A stretch of DNA of 64,000 bases from an uncultured Opitutia bacterium (lineage in GTDB: Bacteria; Verrucomicrobiota; Verrucomicrobiia; Opitutales; UBA953): assembly GCA_903855995.1 (NCBI GenBank), contig CAIOAN010000012.1, forward strand, positions 310,001-374,000, in the 5' to 3' direction. A program made the position numbers and the translations under genes. This document shows positions 55,480-64,000 of the stretch, piece by piece. Position 1 is the first letter of the stretch; the number at the start of each line of letters is the position of its first letter. The notes under the pieces are model-generated. The model saw only the letters and a program-made list of their open reading frames with translations, had not been told where the DNA came from and did not search any database.

Positions 55480-56736
55480 GTGGAAAACCACCGCTTCCTT
55501 CTTCCTGTTTCGGCCCGCCAGATTGCGGCGGCCCATGGCACCCCTTGCTATGTCTATGACCAGGCCACCCTCGAGGCTCAGGCCGAGGCCATGTTGGCCT
55601 TTCCCAACGCCTACGGATTAACGGTCCGGTTTGCCATGAAGGCCTGCCCGAACGCCTCGGTCCTGAAGATCTTCGCCAATAAAGGCTTACATTTTGACGC
55701 GAGTTCTGGCTGGGAGGTTCGCCGGGCGATTCATGCGGGTATCCCGGCTGACCGCATCTCCCTCTCTTCCCAGGAACTCCCGGAAGATTTCTCCACTCTT
55801 CTTAATAAGGGAGTGCACGTGAACGCCTGCTCTCTCCTTCAGCTGGAACGGATCGGTCAGGCCCTCCCCGGCCAGGAAGTCGGGCTCCGCTTCAACCCCG
55901 GTCGCGGATCGGGCGGTACGGGCAAGACCAACGTCGGCGGGCCGGACTCCTCCTTTGGTATTTGGCACGAGTGGGCCGACCAAGCTCAGGCCCTCGTGAA
56001 GCAATACGGCCTGAAGGTCGTCCGCATCCATACCCATATCGGTTCAGGTAGCGACCCCGTCATCTGGCAAGAAGTCTCTGCGGCAAGCCTCGCGCTCGTC
56101 AGCCGTTTCCCAACGGCGCAGACCCTTAACCTCGGTGGTGGCTACAAGGTGGCCCGCGTCGCGGCAGAGAAGGGAACCGACCCGCAGGTCGTCGGCGCGC
56201 CGGTCAAAATCGCGTTCGAGAAATTCGCCCAGACGGACGGCCGCAAACTCCGCCTCGAAATCGAGCCGGGAACGTTCCTCGTCGCCAACGCCGGCGCCGT
56301 GCTCTCCCGTGTCCAGGACATCGTCTCCACCGGTGCACGTGAATTCCTCAAGCTCGACACAGGTATGACCGAGATCCTCCGCCCATCGCTCTACGGTTCA
56401 CAACATCCCGCGCATTTGTATCCCGCTTCGCCGACGACGGCCGTGAAGAATTACGTCATCGTCGGGCATTGCTGTGAATCCGGAGATCTCATCAGCTGCG
56501 CACCGGGCGAACCCGAGACGCTCGCAGCGCGGGTCTTGCCCGAAGCCAAGGCCGGCGACTTATGTGTCATCGGCGGCGCGGGCGCGTATTGCGCCGGCAT
56601 GAGCACGAAGAATTACAACTCTTTCCCGGAGGCACCCGAGGTGCTCCTGCGTCGCGACGGCAAGTTCTCTTTGATTCGTCGTCGCCAGTCGCTCGAGCAG
56701 ATCTTGCAGAACGAGCAGCCGGCCGAAGGACTCTGA
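55480..56736 (+). CDS. lysA: Diaminopimelate decarboxylase-like PLP enzyme
   Basis: A 418-residue fold-type III PLP decarboxylase for the last step of lysine synthesis. The PLP Lys54 is in [40 protein letters not shown] and the GHCCESGD cysteine are present, as is [15 protein letters not shown] near the end. A GTG start at 55480 is used. It is divergent from mnmE. Carboxynorspermidine decarboxylase is a less likely alternative. Confidence 0.9.
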   Translation: MENHRFLLPVSARQIAAAHGTPCYVYDQATLEAQAEAMLAFPNAYGLTVRFAMKACPNASVLKIFANKGLHFDASSGWEVRRAIHAGIPADRISLSSQELPEDFSTLLNKGVHVNACSLLQLERIGQALPGQEVGLRFNPGRGSGGTGKTNVGGPDSSFGIWHEWADQAQALVKQYGLKVVRIHTHIGSGSDPVIWQEVSAASLALVSRFPTAQTLNLGGGYKVARVAAEKGTDPQVVGAPVKIAFEKFAQTDGRKLRLEIEPGTFLVANAGAVLSRVQDIVSTGAREFLKLDTGMTEILRPSLYGSQHPAHLYPASPTTAVKNYVIVGHCCESGDLISCAPGEPETLAARVLPEAKAGDLCVIGGAGAYCAGMSTKNYNSFPEAPEVLLRRDGKFSLIRRRQSLEQILQNEQPAEGL

Positions 56737-56738
56737 TT

Positions 56739-58196
56739 GTGCCGATTCTTTCGCCAGCGCTGGGCGCCACGGTGCCCGACTCGCCGCATGCGACCGTCGT
56801 CTGCCTGCCGACGCTCGCCGATGTCGAGAGTTACGAACGCAAGGAGGAGCGCGTCTGGAAGCTCCTGCGCTCCGGCTATCCGCGCTTCGTCCGTAACGAG
56901 CTCGTCACCCGTGCCGCGCAGGAAGCCGCCCGCCGGCTTGGTCGCACGGGCGAACTTTTCCCGCTGATCTCTGAGGGGAGTGCCCGTCGCCTGGCCGAAT
57001 GGGCGGGCGCTCCGACGACGTCACTCGACCGCGTCGGCGACTGGTGCCTCGTCGCGACGCCTCCGGGCGACGCGGCTGTTCGTCTAGCCAAGATGGTGCA
57101 ACACACGGGTTCGCTTATCTCGTCGCGTCAGGCAGAAGCCTGGCTGGCGGGGCATGCGCCCGTCGACGGCACCGCCGCCCTCGCTACAATCCGCGTGACG
57201 CTTTCGCCCTTCCTCACCGGCGTAAATCCGGCCGATATCCTGGTCGCCGCCTCTGGCATGAACGCGGTCGACGCGGGTATCGCCGCCGTCGATAGCGTGC
57301 AACGCGCCCGCGGTCGTTCCGCGTGGGTCCAGCTCGGCTGGCTCTACGTCGACTCGACCCGGCTCTTCGAGAAAGCGCGCGATGCGAAACATCATTTCGT
57401 CTCCGATGTTCGCGACCTCGCCGCCGTCGAACGCCTCCTGGCGTCAGGCACCATCGCCGGCGTTTTTACCGAAGTTCCGAATAACCCGCAGCTTGAGACC
57501 GCAGACATCCCGGCGCTCCGCGCGCTCTGCGACAAGCATGGGGCTAAGCTGTTACTCGACCCGAGCAGCGTCGGCCTCGCCTCCGTCGACGTCCTGCCCT
57601 TCGCTGATATCCTTGTCTCGAGCCTGACCAAATACGCCGGCTCCGAAGGTGACGTCATGGCCGGGCTGCTCGCCGTCAATCCGTCCCGTCTGGATGCGAC
57701 GGAGCTGCTCGATCTTGCCCGCCGCCGGCTCGAGCCGCTGCCGGCACTCGACCTCGGGGTGCTCGCCGCGCAGATCGGCCGCATGGCTGAAGTCACCCAG
57801 CGTCTTTCCGTGGCCGCCGCCGAGATTGCTCGCCGACTCGCCGCCCATCCTGCCGTCGCGCGCGTGCGTACGGCCGATCAAGGTCCGACTGCCGACGCCT
57901 ACCGTCACCTCGTGCGTCCGGGCGCCGGAGCCGGGGCGCTCATCACCTTAGAGCTCCGCGGCGATATGCGTCGCGTCTACGATCGCCTAGCGGTCGCCAA
58001 GGGGCCGAGTTTCGGCCTACGGTTCACTTTAGCCGCACCGTTCCTCTGGCTTGCGCATTTCGAGGAAGTCACGAACGAGGCGGGTAGGGCGCATATCCGT
58101 GCCGCCGGACTCGACCCGGATTTGCTCCGCATCTCCGTCGGCCTCGAGCCGCTGGAAGAAATCTGGGCAGCGTTCGATCACGCTCTCTCTAAATAA
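56739..58196 (+). CDS. Cystathionine gamma-synthase-family PLP enzyme with N-terminal extension
   Basis: A 485-residue fold-type I enzyme of the Cys/Met transsulfuration family. The PLP lysine is in SSLTKYAGSEGDVMAG. Catalytic-type segments include FTEVPNNPQLETADIPAL and the LLLDPSSVGLA aspartate. The first about 100 residues are extra compared with bacterial MetB/MetZ (about 380-400), recalling fungal STR2-type cystathionine gamma-synthases. The start is a GTG 2 bases after lysA, so both amino-acid genes form one operon. Exact reaction not certain. Confidence 0.78.
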   Translation: MPILSPALGATVPDSPHATVVCLPTLADVESYERKEERVWKLLRSGYPRFVRNELVTRAAQEAARRLGRTGELFPLISEGSARRLAEWAGAPTTSLDRVGDWCLVATPPGDAAVRLAKMVQHTGSLISSRQAEAWLAGHAPVDGTAALATIRVTLSPFLTGVNPADILVAASGMNAVDAGIAAVDSVQRARGRSAWVQLGWLYVDSTRLFEKARDAKHHFVSDVRDLAAVERLLASGTIAGVFTEVPNNPQLETADIPALRALCDKHGAKLLLDPSSVGLASVDVLPFADILVSSLTKYAGSEGDVMAGLLAVNPSRLDATELLDLARRRLEPLPALDLGVLAAQIGRMAEVTQRLSVAAAEIARRLAAHPAVARVRTADQGPTADAYRHLVRPGAGAGALITLELRGDMRRVYDRLAVAKGPSFGLRFTLAAPFLWLAHFEEVTNEAGRAHIRAAGLDPDLLRISVGLEPLEEIWAAFDHALSK

Positions 58197-58197
58197 A

Positions 58198-58221
58198 GCA
58201 ACCCGCCGGGGGGCGGGTTGC
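58198..58221 (-). terminator. Terminator downstream of the charged secreted-protein gene
   Basis: GCAACCCGCC (58198-58207) pairs with GGCGGGTTGC (58212-58221) around a GGGG loop. On the minus strand it is followed by TTTATTTAG, so it ends the minus-strand gene; it also lies at the end of the plus-strand PLP gene. Confidence 0.8.
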
Positions 58222-58228
58222 GTGTGGG

Positions 58229-58693
58229 TCAGTTGGACTCCACAGGTTTATCTTCGGGCTCCTCGAGGTCCTCCTCGTGGTCGTCGGCCTTGGCGCCGCC
58301 TCTTTTACTGCCGCCCTTCTTGGCTGCCCGAGCCTTCAGCATGCGCTCACGGAACGCCGCGCGCTCTTTGTCTTGGATGGCCGCCGCCCCTTCATCGACC
58401 TTGGCCAGACCGGCATCGAAAGCCTTGCGATAGGCTTCTTCCGAGGCCGTCGACTTCTTGCGGGCGGCTTTATATTCAGCCAGGGCTTTGTGGGTCATGG
58501 CTCGGTCGGCTTTGGACTGCTGCTCGGCCGAGAGCACTTCCGGGAGCTCATTGGTCGCCTTTCGGGCGGCGATGAGCCGGGCGTGCTCGGGGTCGGGCGT
58601 GTGGCCCTCGTCTTTGGCGGGGGCGGCGGGGACTTGAGCGTGGAGGCCGAGGGCAAGAAGGACCGCGGCGAGGGACTGTTTGGTTGTTATCAT
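58229..58693 (-). CDS. Secreted charged helical protein of unknown function
   Basis: A 154-residue protein with a signal peptide (about residues 1-23, ALGLHAQVPAA) and a highly charged Lys/Glu/Ala-rich body, probably helical, ending in an acidic tail. No known domain is recognisable. It is monocistronic, with a terminator just downstream, and divergent from the secreted TIM-barrel-like gene. Confidence 0.7.
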   Translation of the reverse strand: MITTKQSLAAVLLALGLHAQVPAAPAKDEGHTPDPEHARLIAARKATNELPEVLSAEQQSKADRAMTHKALAEYKAARKKSTASEEAYRKAFDAGLAKVDEGAAAIQDKERAAFRERMLKARAAKKGGSKRGGAKADDHEEDLEEPEDKPVESN

Positions 58694-58770
58694 GGGTGGT
58701 GGTGGGAACGGGCTTGAAGGAAGTGCGTCCTAATTGGACAATACAAGTGCCTCTCCCTGAGGTTCACCCC

Positions 58771-59931
58771 ATGAGCTTATCCCCCCGTCTTTGGCTGGGC
58801 ATCTTCCTGATGTTGCCGCTGGTTCTTTCCGCGCAGAAAAAAGGCCGCGTCTTTAATCAGATGGAGATGACGCCCCTGGCCGCGGTGCCCGCGCTGCCGG
58901 ATGCATTCCCGCAGGTCGTCGGCACGCAGATCATCGGCCCCGCGTATAAGTTCACCAAGGACGATGCCATTCTCGAAGCCGCGAAAGGTATCAGCCAGAT
59001 GGGCTCCCGCGTCCTGAAGATCAACGTCCAGGTGCCCGCGCAGCTGACGGAATACATGACGATGCCCTTCACGCATTACATCATCTGGTATCGTTCCAAC
59101 GGAGCCTGGGTGAGCGGCTTCACGCCCGAGATGAAGCGTCGCGAATATAACGCCATGTACGCTTTCACCAAAGATCTGCTCACCCGCTATGATGCGACCG
59201 GAAAGACTTTCTTCATCGGACACTGGGAGGGCGACTGGTATTTGTTGCCCGATCAGGACGTCAAAAAAGACGTCACCCCCGAGGCGGCCGCCGCCATGAT
59301 CGAGTGGCTCAATGTCCGGCAGCAGGCGGTGGACGACGCCCGCGCCGAAGTGCCTTACAGTAAGTGTCGCGTTTTCACCTACACCGAGGTGAACCGCGTG
59401 CGCGATGCGATGAAGGACGGCAAGAAACGCCTCGTGAACACGGTGCTGCCCAAGGTGAACGTGGATTTTGTTTCTTACTCCGCCTACGATTCCCAGCTCC
59501 TTTCCGCCGAAGAAGTCCGCGCCACGCTGGACTACATCAACGGACAGATTCCGCCGAAGCCGGGTCTGCCCGCAAAGCGTGTTTTCATTGGGGAGTGCGG
59601 GCTCGCCTGGGCTTATTGCGGCGGCGACGGAGCCGTCCACGAGAAAAAGAACCGCGAAATCCTCGGCAAGTTCCTCAGCTGGCGCCCGGCCTTCGTGCTC
59701 TTCTGGCAGTATTACAACAACGAAGTCAAAGACGGCCAGCAGGTCGGATTCTGGTTGATTGATAACAAGAACAAGAAGACGCCGCTGTATGATACCATGG
59801 CGGAACTTTTCGCCGCCCAGGAGCAGCTTGGCCGCGACCTCAAGGCGCGCTCCCGCCGGCTGCCCGCACTGGAGGAAGTCGCCGCGTTCAGCGAGAACTG
59901 GCTGACCGCCCGCGGCGGCGCGGCTAAGTGA
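58771..59931 (+). CDS. Secreted putative glycoside hydrolase-like TIM-barrel protein
   Basis: A 386-residue exported protein with a signal peptide (MSLSPRLWLGIFLMLPLVLSAQ). FFIGHWEGDWYLLP and VFIGECGLAWAYCGG offer two acidic residues in the places where retaining glycosidases of clan GH-A have acid/base and nucleophile, with SYSAYDSQ and LFWQYYNNE as further barrel strands. I do not recognise a numbered family. A role in extracellular polysaccharide degradation is possible. Start 58771 begins the signal peptide; the open frame continues upstream without similarity. Confidence 0.65.
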   Translation: MSLSPRLWLGIFLMLPLVLSAQKKGRVFNQMEMTPLAAVPALPDAFPQVVGTQIIGPAYKFTKDDAILEAAKGISQMGSRVLKINVQVPAQLTEYMTMPFTHYIIWYRSNGAWVSGFTPEMKRREYNAMYAFTKDLLTRYDATGKTFFIGHWEGDWYLLPDQDVKKDVTPEAAAAMIEWLNVRQQAVDDARAEVPYSKCRVFTYTEVNRVRDAMKDGKKRLVNTVLPKVNVDFVSYSAYDSQLLSAEEVRATLDYINGQIPPKPGLPAKRVFIGECGLAWAYCGGDGAVHEKKNREILGKFLSWRPAFVLFWQYYNNEVKDGQQVGFWLIDNKNKKTPLYDTMAELFAAQEQLGRDLKARSRRLPALEEVAAFSENWLTARGGAAK

Positions 59932-59978
59932 GCGGACTCCGGGCTTGAGGTTATTCAGGCCCTGCTGAAATTAACGAC

Positions 59979-60677
59979 ATGCGCAACAAGCTCTTCATGG
60001 AGGGACTCGGCACCTTCCTCCTGTGCGTGGCCTCGATGATGAGCCCTAGCCCGATTAACGTCGCCGCGATCCTCTGTGCGTTGGTCTATCTCGGCGGGCC
60101 AATCTCCGGTGCCCAGTATAATCCGGCCGTGACCCTGGCGCTTCGCCTGCGCGGTCGTTTCGGGTGGCGTTCGATGGCTTCCTTCATCGCCATCCAGTGC
60201 GCAGCCGCCCTGCTGGCGGCTTTGTTCGTCGGCTTGATCTCCGTGCATGACAACGCGCACACCAAGGATGCTGTCGATGCCTTGAGCGAGCCGGCCTTTG
60301 GGGATTTCTGGGCCGCGTCCGCTGTCAGCTTGCTGGGGGTGTTCTTCCTGGCCTTGGTCATCCTCATGGTGGCTACGTCCCGTCTGACCTCGGGGAACAG
60401 TTATTTTGGCGTGGCCATCGCACTCGCGTATCTCGGCCTCGTCGGGACTTTCACCGAATTTAAGCCAGACCTAAATCCCGCCTACAGCCTTGCATCCGCC
60501 TTGCAGGGTTGCGCCATCGCCCTCTTCGGTGATGACGGCAATGCTGGCGCGTTCGGCAAGGAATTCGTCTATCTCGCAAAGATGTCCCCGCGGGTGTTCG
60601 CCGATATCATGGTCGAGCTGATGGGCGGAGCGCTGGCGGCATTTACTTTCCGCCGTCTCTTCCCAGAGGATCGGTGA
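59979..60677 (+). CDS. Aquaporin/MIP-family channel with altered second half
   Basis: A 232-residue protein with about six membrane helices. The first NPA loop is conserved (PISGAQYNPAVTLAL, NPA at 48-50). The second loop is DLNPAYSLA (NPA at 166-168), where Tyr169 replaces the arginine that normally follows NPA and forms the aromatic/arginine selectivity filter. This suggests a wider or different pore than a water channel, perhaps for glycerol, urea or another small solute. A small unknown membrane-protein gene follows 50 bases later. Confidence 0.8.
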   Translation: MRNKLFMEGLGTFLLCVASMMSPSPINVAAILCALVYLGGPISGAQYNPAVTLALRLRGRFGWRSMASFIAIQCAAALLAALFVGLISVHDNAHTKDAVDALSEPAFGDFWAASAVSLLGVFFLALVILMVATSRLTSGNSYFGVAIALAYLGLVGTFTEFKPDLNPAYSLASALQGCAIALFGDDGNAGAFGKEFVYLAKMSPRVFADIMVELMGGALAAFTFRRLFPEDR

Positions 60678-60727
60678 AATCTGATGGGATGGCTTGAATC
60701 GGGCAGGGGAGCCGCCAAGGTGGCGGT

Positions 60728-61108
60728 ATGAACCCGCTCTTCACCGCCCATAAGCATTACGGCACACTGCTCCTTGCGCTCGTCCTCGCTGTCATAGTCG
60801 TCGCCCTGACCAAGGGCCCTAAGCCCGTCTTCCAGCGCATCGTTGCCGTGCTCGTCGACATCAACCTTGTCGTCGGTCTCGTGGCGTTCTTCACGACGGC
60901 TCGCCCGATTTCCTGGTTCCACCCGATTCTCGCCCTCGGTGCGGTCGGCCTCCTGCACGCGGGTGCCAAGAGCGAAGACAAGGCCAAGGTCGTCCGTTGC
61001 TTCTCGATCGCGCTCGTTCTCCTCGTCGCCGCTTGGGCCGTCAATGCCTCCTGGGGGCCGGAGTGGTTCAAGACGAACTTCGTCAAGCTCCCGGCGGTCG
61101 CCAAGTAA
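60728..61108 (+). CDS. Small membrane protein of unknown function
   Basis: A 126-residue protein with four hydrophobic helices (around 13-30, 37-57, 65-78 and 90-105). No family recognised. It precedes the export operon by about 100 bases that include a GC-rich inverted stretch (GGCCCGGACATTGTCCGGGCC, around 61137-61157), which may be a terminator. Confidence 0.65.
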   Translation: MNPLFTAHKHYGTLLLALVLAVIVVALTKGPKPVFQRIVAVLVDINLVVGLVAFFTTARPISWFHPILALGAVGLLHAGAKSEDKAKVVRCFSIALVLLVAAWAVNASWGPEWFKTNFVKLPAVAK

Positions 61109-61135
61109 GCCGCCACGCTACGGTCAGGTGACGAC

Positions 61136-61158
61136 GGCCCGGACATTGTCCGGGCCGT
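61136..61158 (+). terminator. Possible terminator before the export operon
   Basis: GGCCCGGAC (61137-61145) and GTCCGGGCC (61149-61157) form a 9-bp stem with a 3-base loop, followed by GTTTGACTT. The T-tract is weak, so termination may be partial. Confidence 0.55.
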
Positions 61159-61212
61159 TTGACTTCCCATTGACCCGACGCTTGTTGGGGAGACAATCAC
61201 AGGACACGTCTG

Positions 61213-62403
61213 ATGTATCGCCTCGCCCTTAACATGCTCTTCGGAGACCGCGCCAAGCTGGCGATGCTCCTGTGCGGCCTGGCGTTCTCGGCGTTGCTGA
61301 TGGCCCAGCAAAGTTCGGTCTTCTTCGGCATCATGAGCTGGACCTATACGCCGATGGTCAACATCCGCGCGCAGGTCTGGGTCAGCGACCCGATGGTCGA
61401 GCAGGTTAACGACGCCAAGCCGCTCCGCGACACCGACCTAGGGCGCGTGCGTTCCGTCGATGGCGTCGCGTGGGCCGCCCCTCTTCACACCTCCTTCGTC
61501 CAGGCGCGCATGCAGGACGGCAACTTCAAGTTGATCACGCTCGTCGGCATCGACGCGGACACTTTTGCCGGTGCGCCCGCCGTCCTGACTCAAGGGCGGA
61601 TTGAAGACCTACGTCTGCCGGACACGGTCATTGTCGATGAGTGGGGCGCCCAACTGATGGGGCGCACGGAGATTGGCCGGGATGGGAAACCGAAGACGAC
61701 ACCCTTGAAGGTGGGCGACACTTTCGAGGTGAATGACATCCAGGCGCGCATCGTGGGAATTTGTAAGGTGCGCCGAGCTTTCACGGGCGGGCCATTCGTG
61801 TACACGACCTACGACCGCGCTAAGGCATATACCCTCGGCGCCCGCCGCACCTTAAGTTTCATGCTCGTCGAGCCGCAGAAGGGTATCACGCCGGCCGAAC
61901 TTTGCGGACGCATCGAACGTGAAACGGGACTGAAGGCATGGACTTCTGACACGGTAATCTGGAGCTGGGGTGAGCGCAGCCTGGCGCGGAACACCTTCTG
62001 GTGGTTCTGGACTAACACGGGCATCCCGTTCTCCTTCGGCACCGCGGTGTTGCTCGGGCTCTTCGTCGGCATCGCGATCTCAGGCCAGACCTTCTATTCC
62101 TTCATTCTGGAGAACCTCAAATACTTCGCGGCCATCAAGGCGATGGGAGCGGGCATGGGCGTGATTGCCCGCATGCTCTTCGTGCAGGCCTTTACCGCCG
62201 GACTCATCGGCTTTGGCCTCGGCGCGGGGATGGCGCAGGCCATCGGCCGCGCGATGATCGAGAAAGGCATGCCCCCTTTCGTGATGTTCCCCCAAATCCT
62301 CTGGGCGACGTTCGCCCTCGTGCTGGGCATCAGCTTCGTCTCCGCCGTCATCGGCATCATCAAGGTGTCACGCGTCGACGCCGCCTCGGTCTTTCGCGGA
62401 TGA
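61213..62403 (+). CDS. ABC exporter permease (MacB/DevC-like)
   Basis: A 396-residue permease with an N-terminal helix (about 13-38), a large periplasmic domain (about 45-275) and three C-terminal helices (about 280-390), the FtsX/MacB topology. It lies at the head of a permease-ATPase-adaptor set and overlaps the ATPase gene by 4 bases. Such sets (DevBCA/MacAB) export glycolipids, peptides or antibiotics with a TolC-type outer-membrane protein; none is in the window. Confidence 0.85.
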   Translation: MYRLALNMLFGDRAKLAMLLCGLAFSALLMAQQSSVFFGIMSWTYTPMVNIRAQVWVSDPMVEQVNDAKPLRDTDLGRVRSVDGVAWAAPLHTSFVQARMQDGNFKLITLVGIDADTFAGAPAVLTQGRIEDLRLPDTVIVDEWGAQLMGRTEIGRDGKPKTTPLKVGDTFEVNDIQARIVGICKVRRAFTGGPFVYTTYDRAKAYTLGARRTLSFMLVEPQKGITPAELCGRIERETGLKAWTSDTVIWSWGERSLARNTFWWFWTNTGIPFSFGTAVLLGLFVGIAISGQTFYSFILENLKYFAAIKAMGAGMGVIARMLFVQAFTAGLIGFGLGAGMAQAIGRAMIEKGMPPFVMFPQILWATFALVLGISFVSAVIGIIKVSRVDAASVFRG

Positions 62404-63128
62404 GTCACCAAGCCCACACCGTCGCCGTCCGCGCCACCGGCGTCGACATGTTCTTCGGTACGCCCGAGAATCAGGTCGTCGCGCTCAAGCAGGCCGACTT
62501 CGAAGCCCGCCGCGGCGAGCTCATCATGCTCGTCGGACCTTCCGGCTGCGGGAAGACCACCCTGCTTTCTGTCATCGCCGGTACGCTCACGCCGCAGGCG
62601 GGGACGGTTGAGGTTTTCGGCCAGCGTCTCGATGGCCTCGGCCAGGAGGAACTCACGTCGTTCCGCCGCAAGAACCTCGGCTTCGTCTTCCAGTCTTTCA
62701 ACCTGATCCCGACGCTTTCCGTCGTCGAGAACGTGATGGTCCCGCTCCTGATCCAAGGCCGTCCTTACGATGAAGCCCATGCCCGTGCCCACGCGATCAT
62801 CGAGAAGGTCGGCCTTAAGGGCCGCGAAGAGGGCAGACCCAACGCGCTCTCTGGCGGCCAGCAGCAGCGCGTGGCTATCGCCCGCGCGCTCGTCCACGAA
62901 CCCCCGTTGTTAATTTGCGACGAACCGACCTCAGCCCTCGATAAGGACACGGGGGCACATATCATGGAACTCGTGCGCGACCTCTCCCGCTCGCCCGAAC
63001 GTTGCGTGGTCGTCGTCACGCACGACCATCGCATCTTCCGTTTCGCAGATCGCATCGCGGAGATGGAAGACGGCCGCATCAGCCGCGTCGTCGACGACCC
63101 GAAGCTCCTCGACACCTCCCATCTCTAA
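62400..63128 (+). CDS. ABC exporter ATP-binding protein (MacB/LolD/DevA-like)
   Basis: A 242-residue ATPase. Walker A GPSGCGKT, signature [16 protein letters not shown], Walker [13 protein letters not shown], and the [21 protein letters not shown]-loop region match the MacB/LolD/DevA group. It lies in a 4-base overlap with the permease and 8 bases before the adaptor gene. Confidence 0.93.
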   Translation: MSHQAHTVAVRATGVDMFFGTPENQVVALKQADFEARRGELIMLVGPSGCGKTTLLSVIAGTLTPQAGTVEVFGQRLDGLGQEELTSFRRKNLGFVFQSFNLIPTLSVVENVMVPLLIQGRPYDEAHARAHAIIEKVGLKGREEGRPNALSGGQQQRVAIARALVHEPPLLICDEPTSALDKDTGAHIMELVRDLSRSPERCVVVVTHDHRIFRFADRIAEMEDGRISRVVDDPKLLDTSHL

Positions 63129-63136
63129 TCACCCTT

Positions 63137-64000
63137 ATGTTTAAGAAACGCATCCTGCTCTTCGCCTTGGCCCTCGCCGGCGCCGGCGCCGCTTGGCAGC
63201 TCACCCGTGGTACCGCCAACGAGGCGCCCATCAAGCCGCCACCCTATGAGCCCGCCACGCGCGACAAGGACGGTCTCATCGCCGCCGCCGGCCTGATCGA
63301 GGCGGTCGCGGAAAATACCCAGCTCGGTTCGCCCACTTCCGGAACAGTCGCAAAGGTCCATGTAAAGGTCTGGGACAAAGTGAAGGCCGGCGCTCCACTC
63401 ATCACCCTGGATGAGCGTGACCTGCAGGCGCAGTTCCAGGTGCAGAAGGCGGCCGTCTCGGCCGCCGAGGCCGCCTCTGAGCGTGCCGATGACGCCGCCC
63501 GTCGCTGGACGGGAATCAAGGATAGCGGCGCGGTCTCCGCCGCCGATTTGCTTTCATACCAAGTCGCCGCCAAAGAGGCCAAGGCGAAGCTCGCCCTCGC
63601 TAAGGCCCAGTTGGATCAGACCTCTGTCATGCTCGACCGCCTGGTACTACGCTCACCCATCGATGCGACCGTGCTTCAGGTGGGTGTGCGCGTCGGTGAA
63701 TTCGTCGCCGCCGGGGCCAAGGCACCAGTCATCCTCGGGGATATTTCCCGCCTGCAGATTCGTTGCGATGTCGACGAGCAGCTGGCCACACGCATGCGCG
63801 ACGGTCTCCCCGCCAAAGGCTATCTCAAGGGGGAGAGTTCTCTGGCTGGCGGTGCGGATCGGTCAATCGCGCTCAAGTTCGTGCACATCGAGCCCTTCGT
63901 CATTCCGAAGGCCTCGCTCACGGGTGCCAGTGTCGAGCGCGTCGACACCCGCGTTTTGCAGGTCATCTATCAGTTCGAACGTCCCGCCGGCCGCGCGATG
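63137..64000 (+). CDS. HlyD-family periplasmic adaptor, C-terminus cut by window edge
   Basis: The first 288 residues of a membrane-fusion protein. One N-terminal membrane anchor (about 5-22), a first half of the lipoyl-like barrel around residue 50-95, a helical hairpin with AAKEAKAKLALAKAQLDQ, and the second half DRLVLRSPIDATVLQV are visible. It would connect the ABC exporter to an outer-membrane channel. The beta-barrel domain continues past position 64000. Confidence 0.88.
   Translation, partial: MFKKRILLFALALAGAGAAWQLTRGTANEAPIKPPPYEPATRDKDGLIAAAGLIEAVAENTQLGSPTSGTVAKVHVKVWDKVKAGAPLITLDERDLQAQFQVQKAAVSAAEAASERADDAARRWTGIKDSGAVSAADLLSYQVAAKEAKAKLALAKAQLDQTSVMLDRLVLRSPIDATVLQVGVRVGEFVAAGAKAPVILGDISRLQIRCDVDEQLATRMRDGLPAKGYLKGESSLAGGADRSIALKFVHIEPFVIPKASLTGASVERVDTRVLQVIYQFERPAGRAM

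Overview
This is a GC-rich, densely packed bacterial chromosome segment with no insertion sequence, prophage, CRISPR array or rRNA operon. The gene set is that of a free-living Gram-negative heterotroph: an outer-membrane porin, lipoproteins, a complete F1Fo ATPase, purine and aromatic amino-acid genes, and urea use. Several features are ones I associate with Verrucomicrobiota, perhaps Opitutales-like: a DUF5069 protein, a likely L-fucose catabolic operon, a long PurF and a CapD-type epimerase. That placement is inference from gene content, not a measured phylogeny.

Layout, left half. Positions 1-2.6 kb (minus) hold a likely L-fucose/deoxy-sugar operon: zinc dehydrogenase (cut by the edge), L-galactose/L-fucose dehydrogenase-like reductase, FucU-type mutarotase and a TIM-barrel isomerase. 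Next come atpBEFHAGDC (2.65-9.24 kb, minus), pdxH, rsmE, rsmD and mutM. At 12.6-24.3 kb (minus) lies a single urea superoperon, porin-urtABCDE-ureABCEFGD, with a near-perfect sigma-54 promoter ahead of it. From 24.5 to 32.6 kb (plus) are an aldo/keto reductase, a Nudix hydrolase, an unrecognised protein with a kinase-like motif order, long purF, purN and prmA; a NamZ/DUF1343 lipoprotein is on the minus strand. PurK and purE, a membrane nucleotide-sugar dehydratase and a coiled-coil/FGE-fold protein follow on the minus strand.

Layout, right half. tyrA, a fused aroA-cmk gene and plsC overlap as one operon (38.4-42.0 kb). dnaN (minus) follows, with a 250-base upstream gap containing several near-consensus DnaA boxes and an AT-rich stretch. 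Then come pssA, a RelE-fold protein, a low-molecular-weight phosphatase and a DUF5069 gene (minus). A plus-strand operon carries a HemX/CcsA-like gene, a short hemA, an NtrC-family regulator and a PstS-like secreted protein, followed by tRNA-Gly(GCC). A PhoR/PhoB-like pair with a Pho-box-like repeat is next, then mnmG-mnmE with two perfect parS-like palindromes. lysA, a long transsulfuration-family enzyme, a secreted TIM-barrel-like protein, an aquaporin-family protein lacking the usual selectivity arginine, and the start of a MacAB/DevBCA-type export operon close the window.

How it fits together. The strongest system is urea scavenging: a dedicated porin, a high-affinity ABC importer and urease with its accessory proteins, apparently under nitrogen control; the NtrC-type activator at 47.5 kb is a possible but unproven regulator. 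parS-like sites, mnmEG, and dnaN next to a DnaA-box cluster suggest that the window lies near the replication origin. The least explained items are the kinase-like protein at 26.1 kb, the AroA-Cmk fusion, and several conserved enzymes lacking a normally important part: AtpH, HemA, MutM, the aquaporin and the FGE domain.
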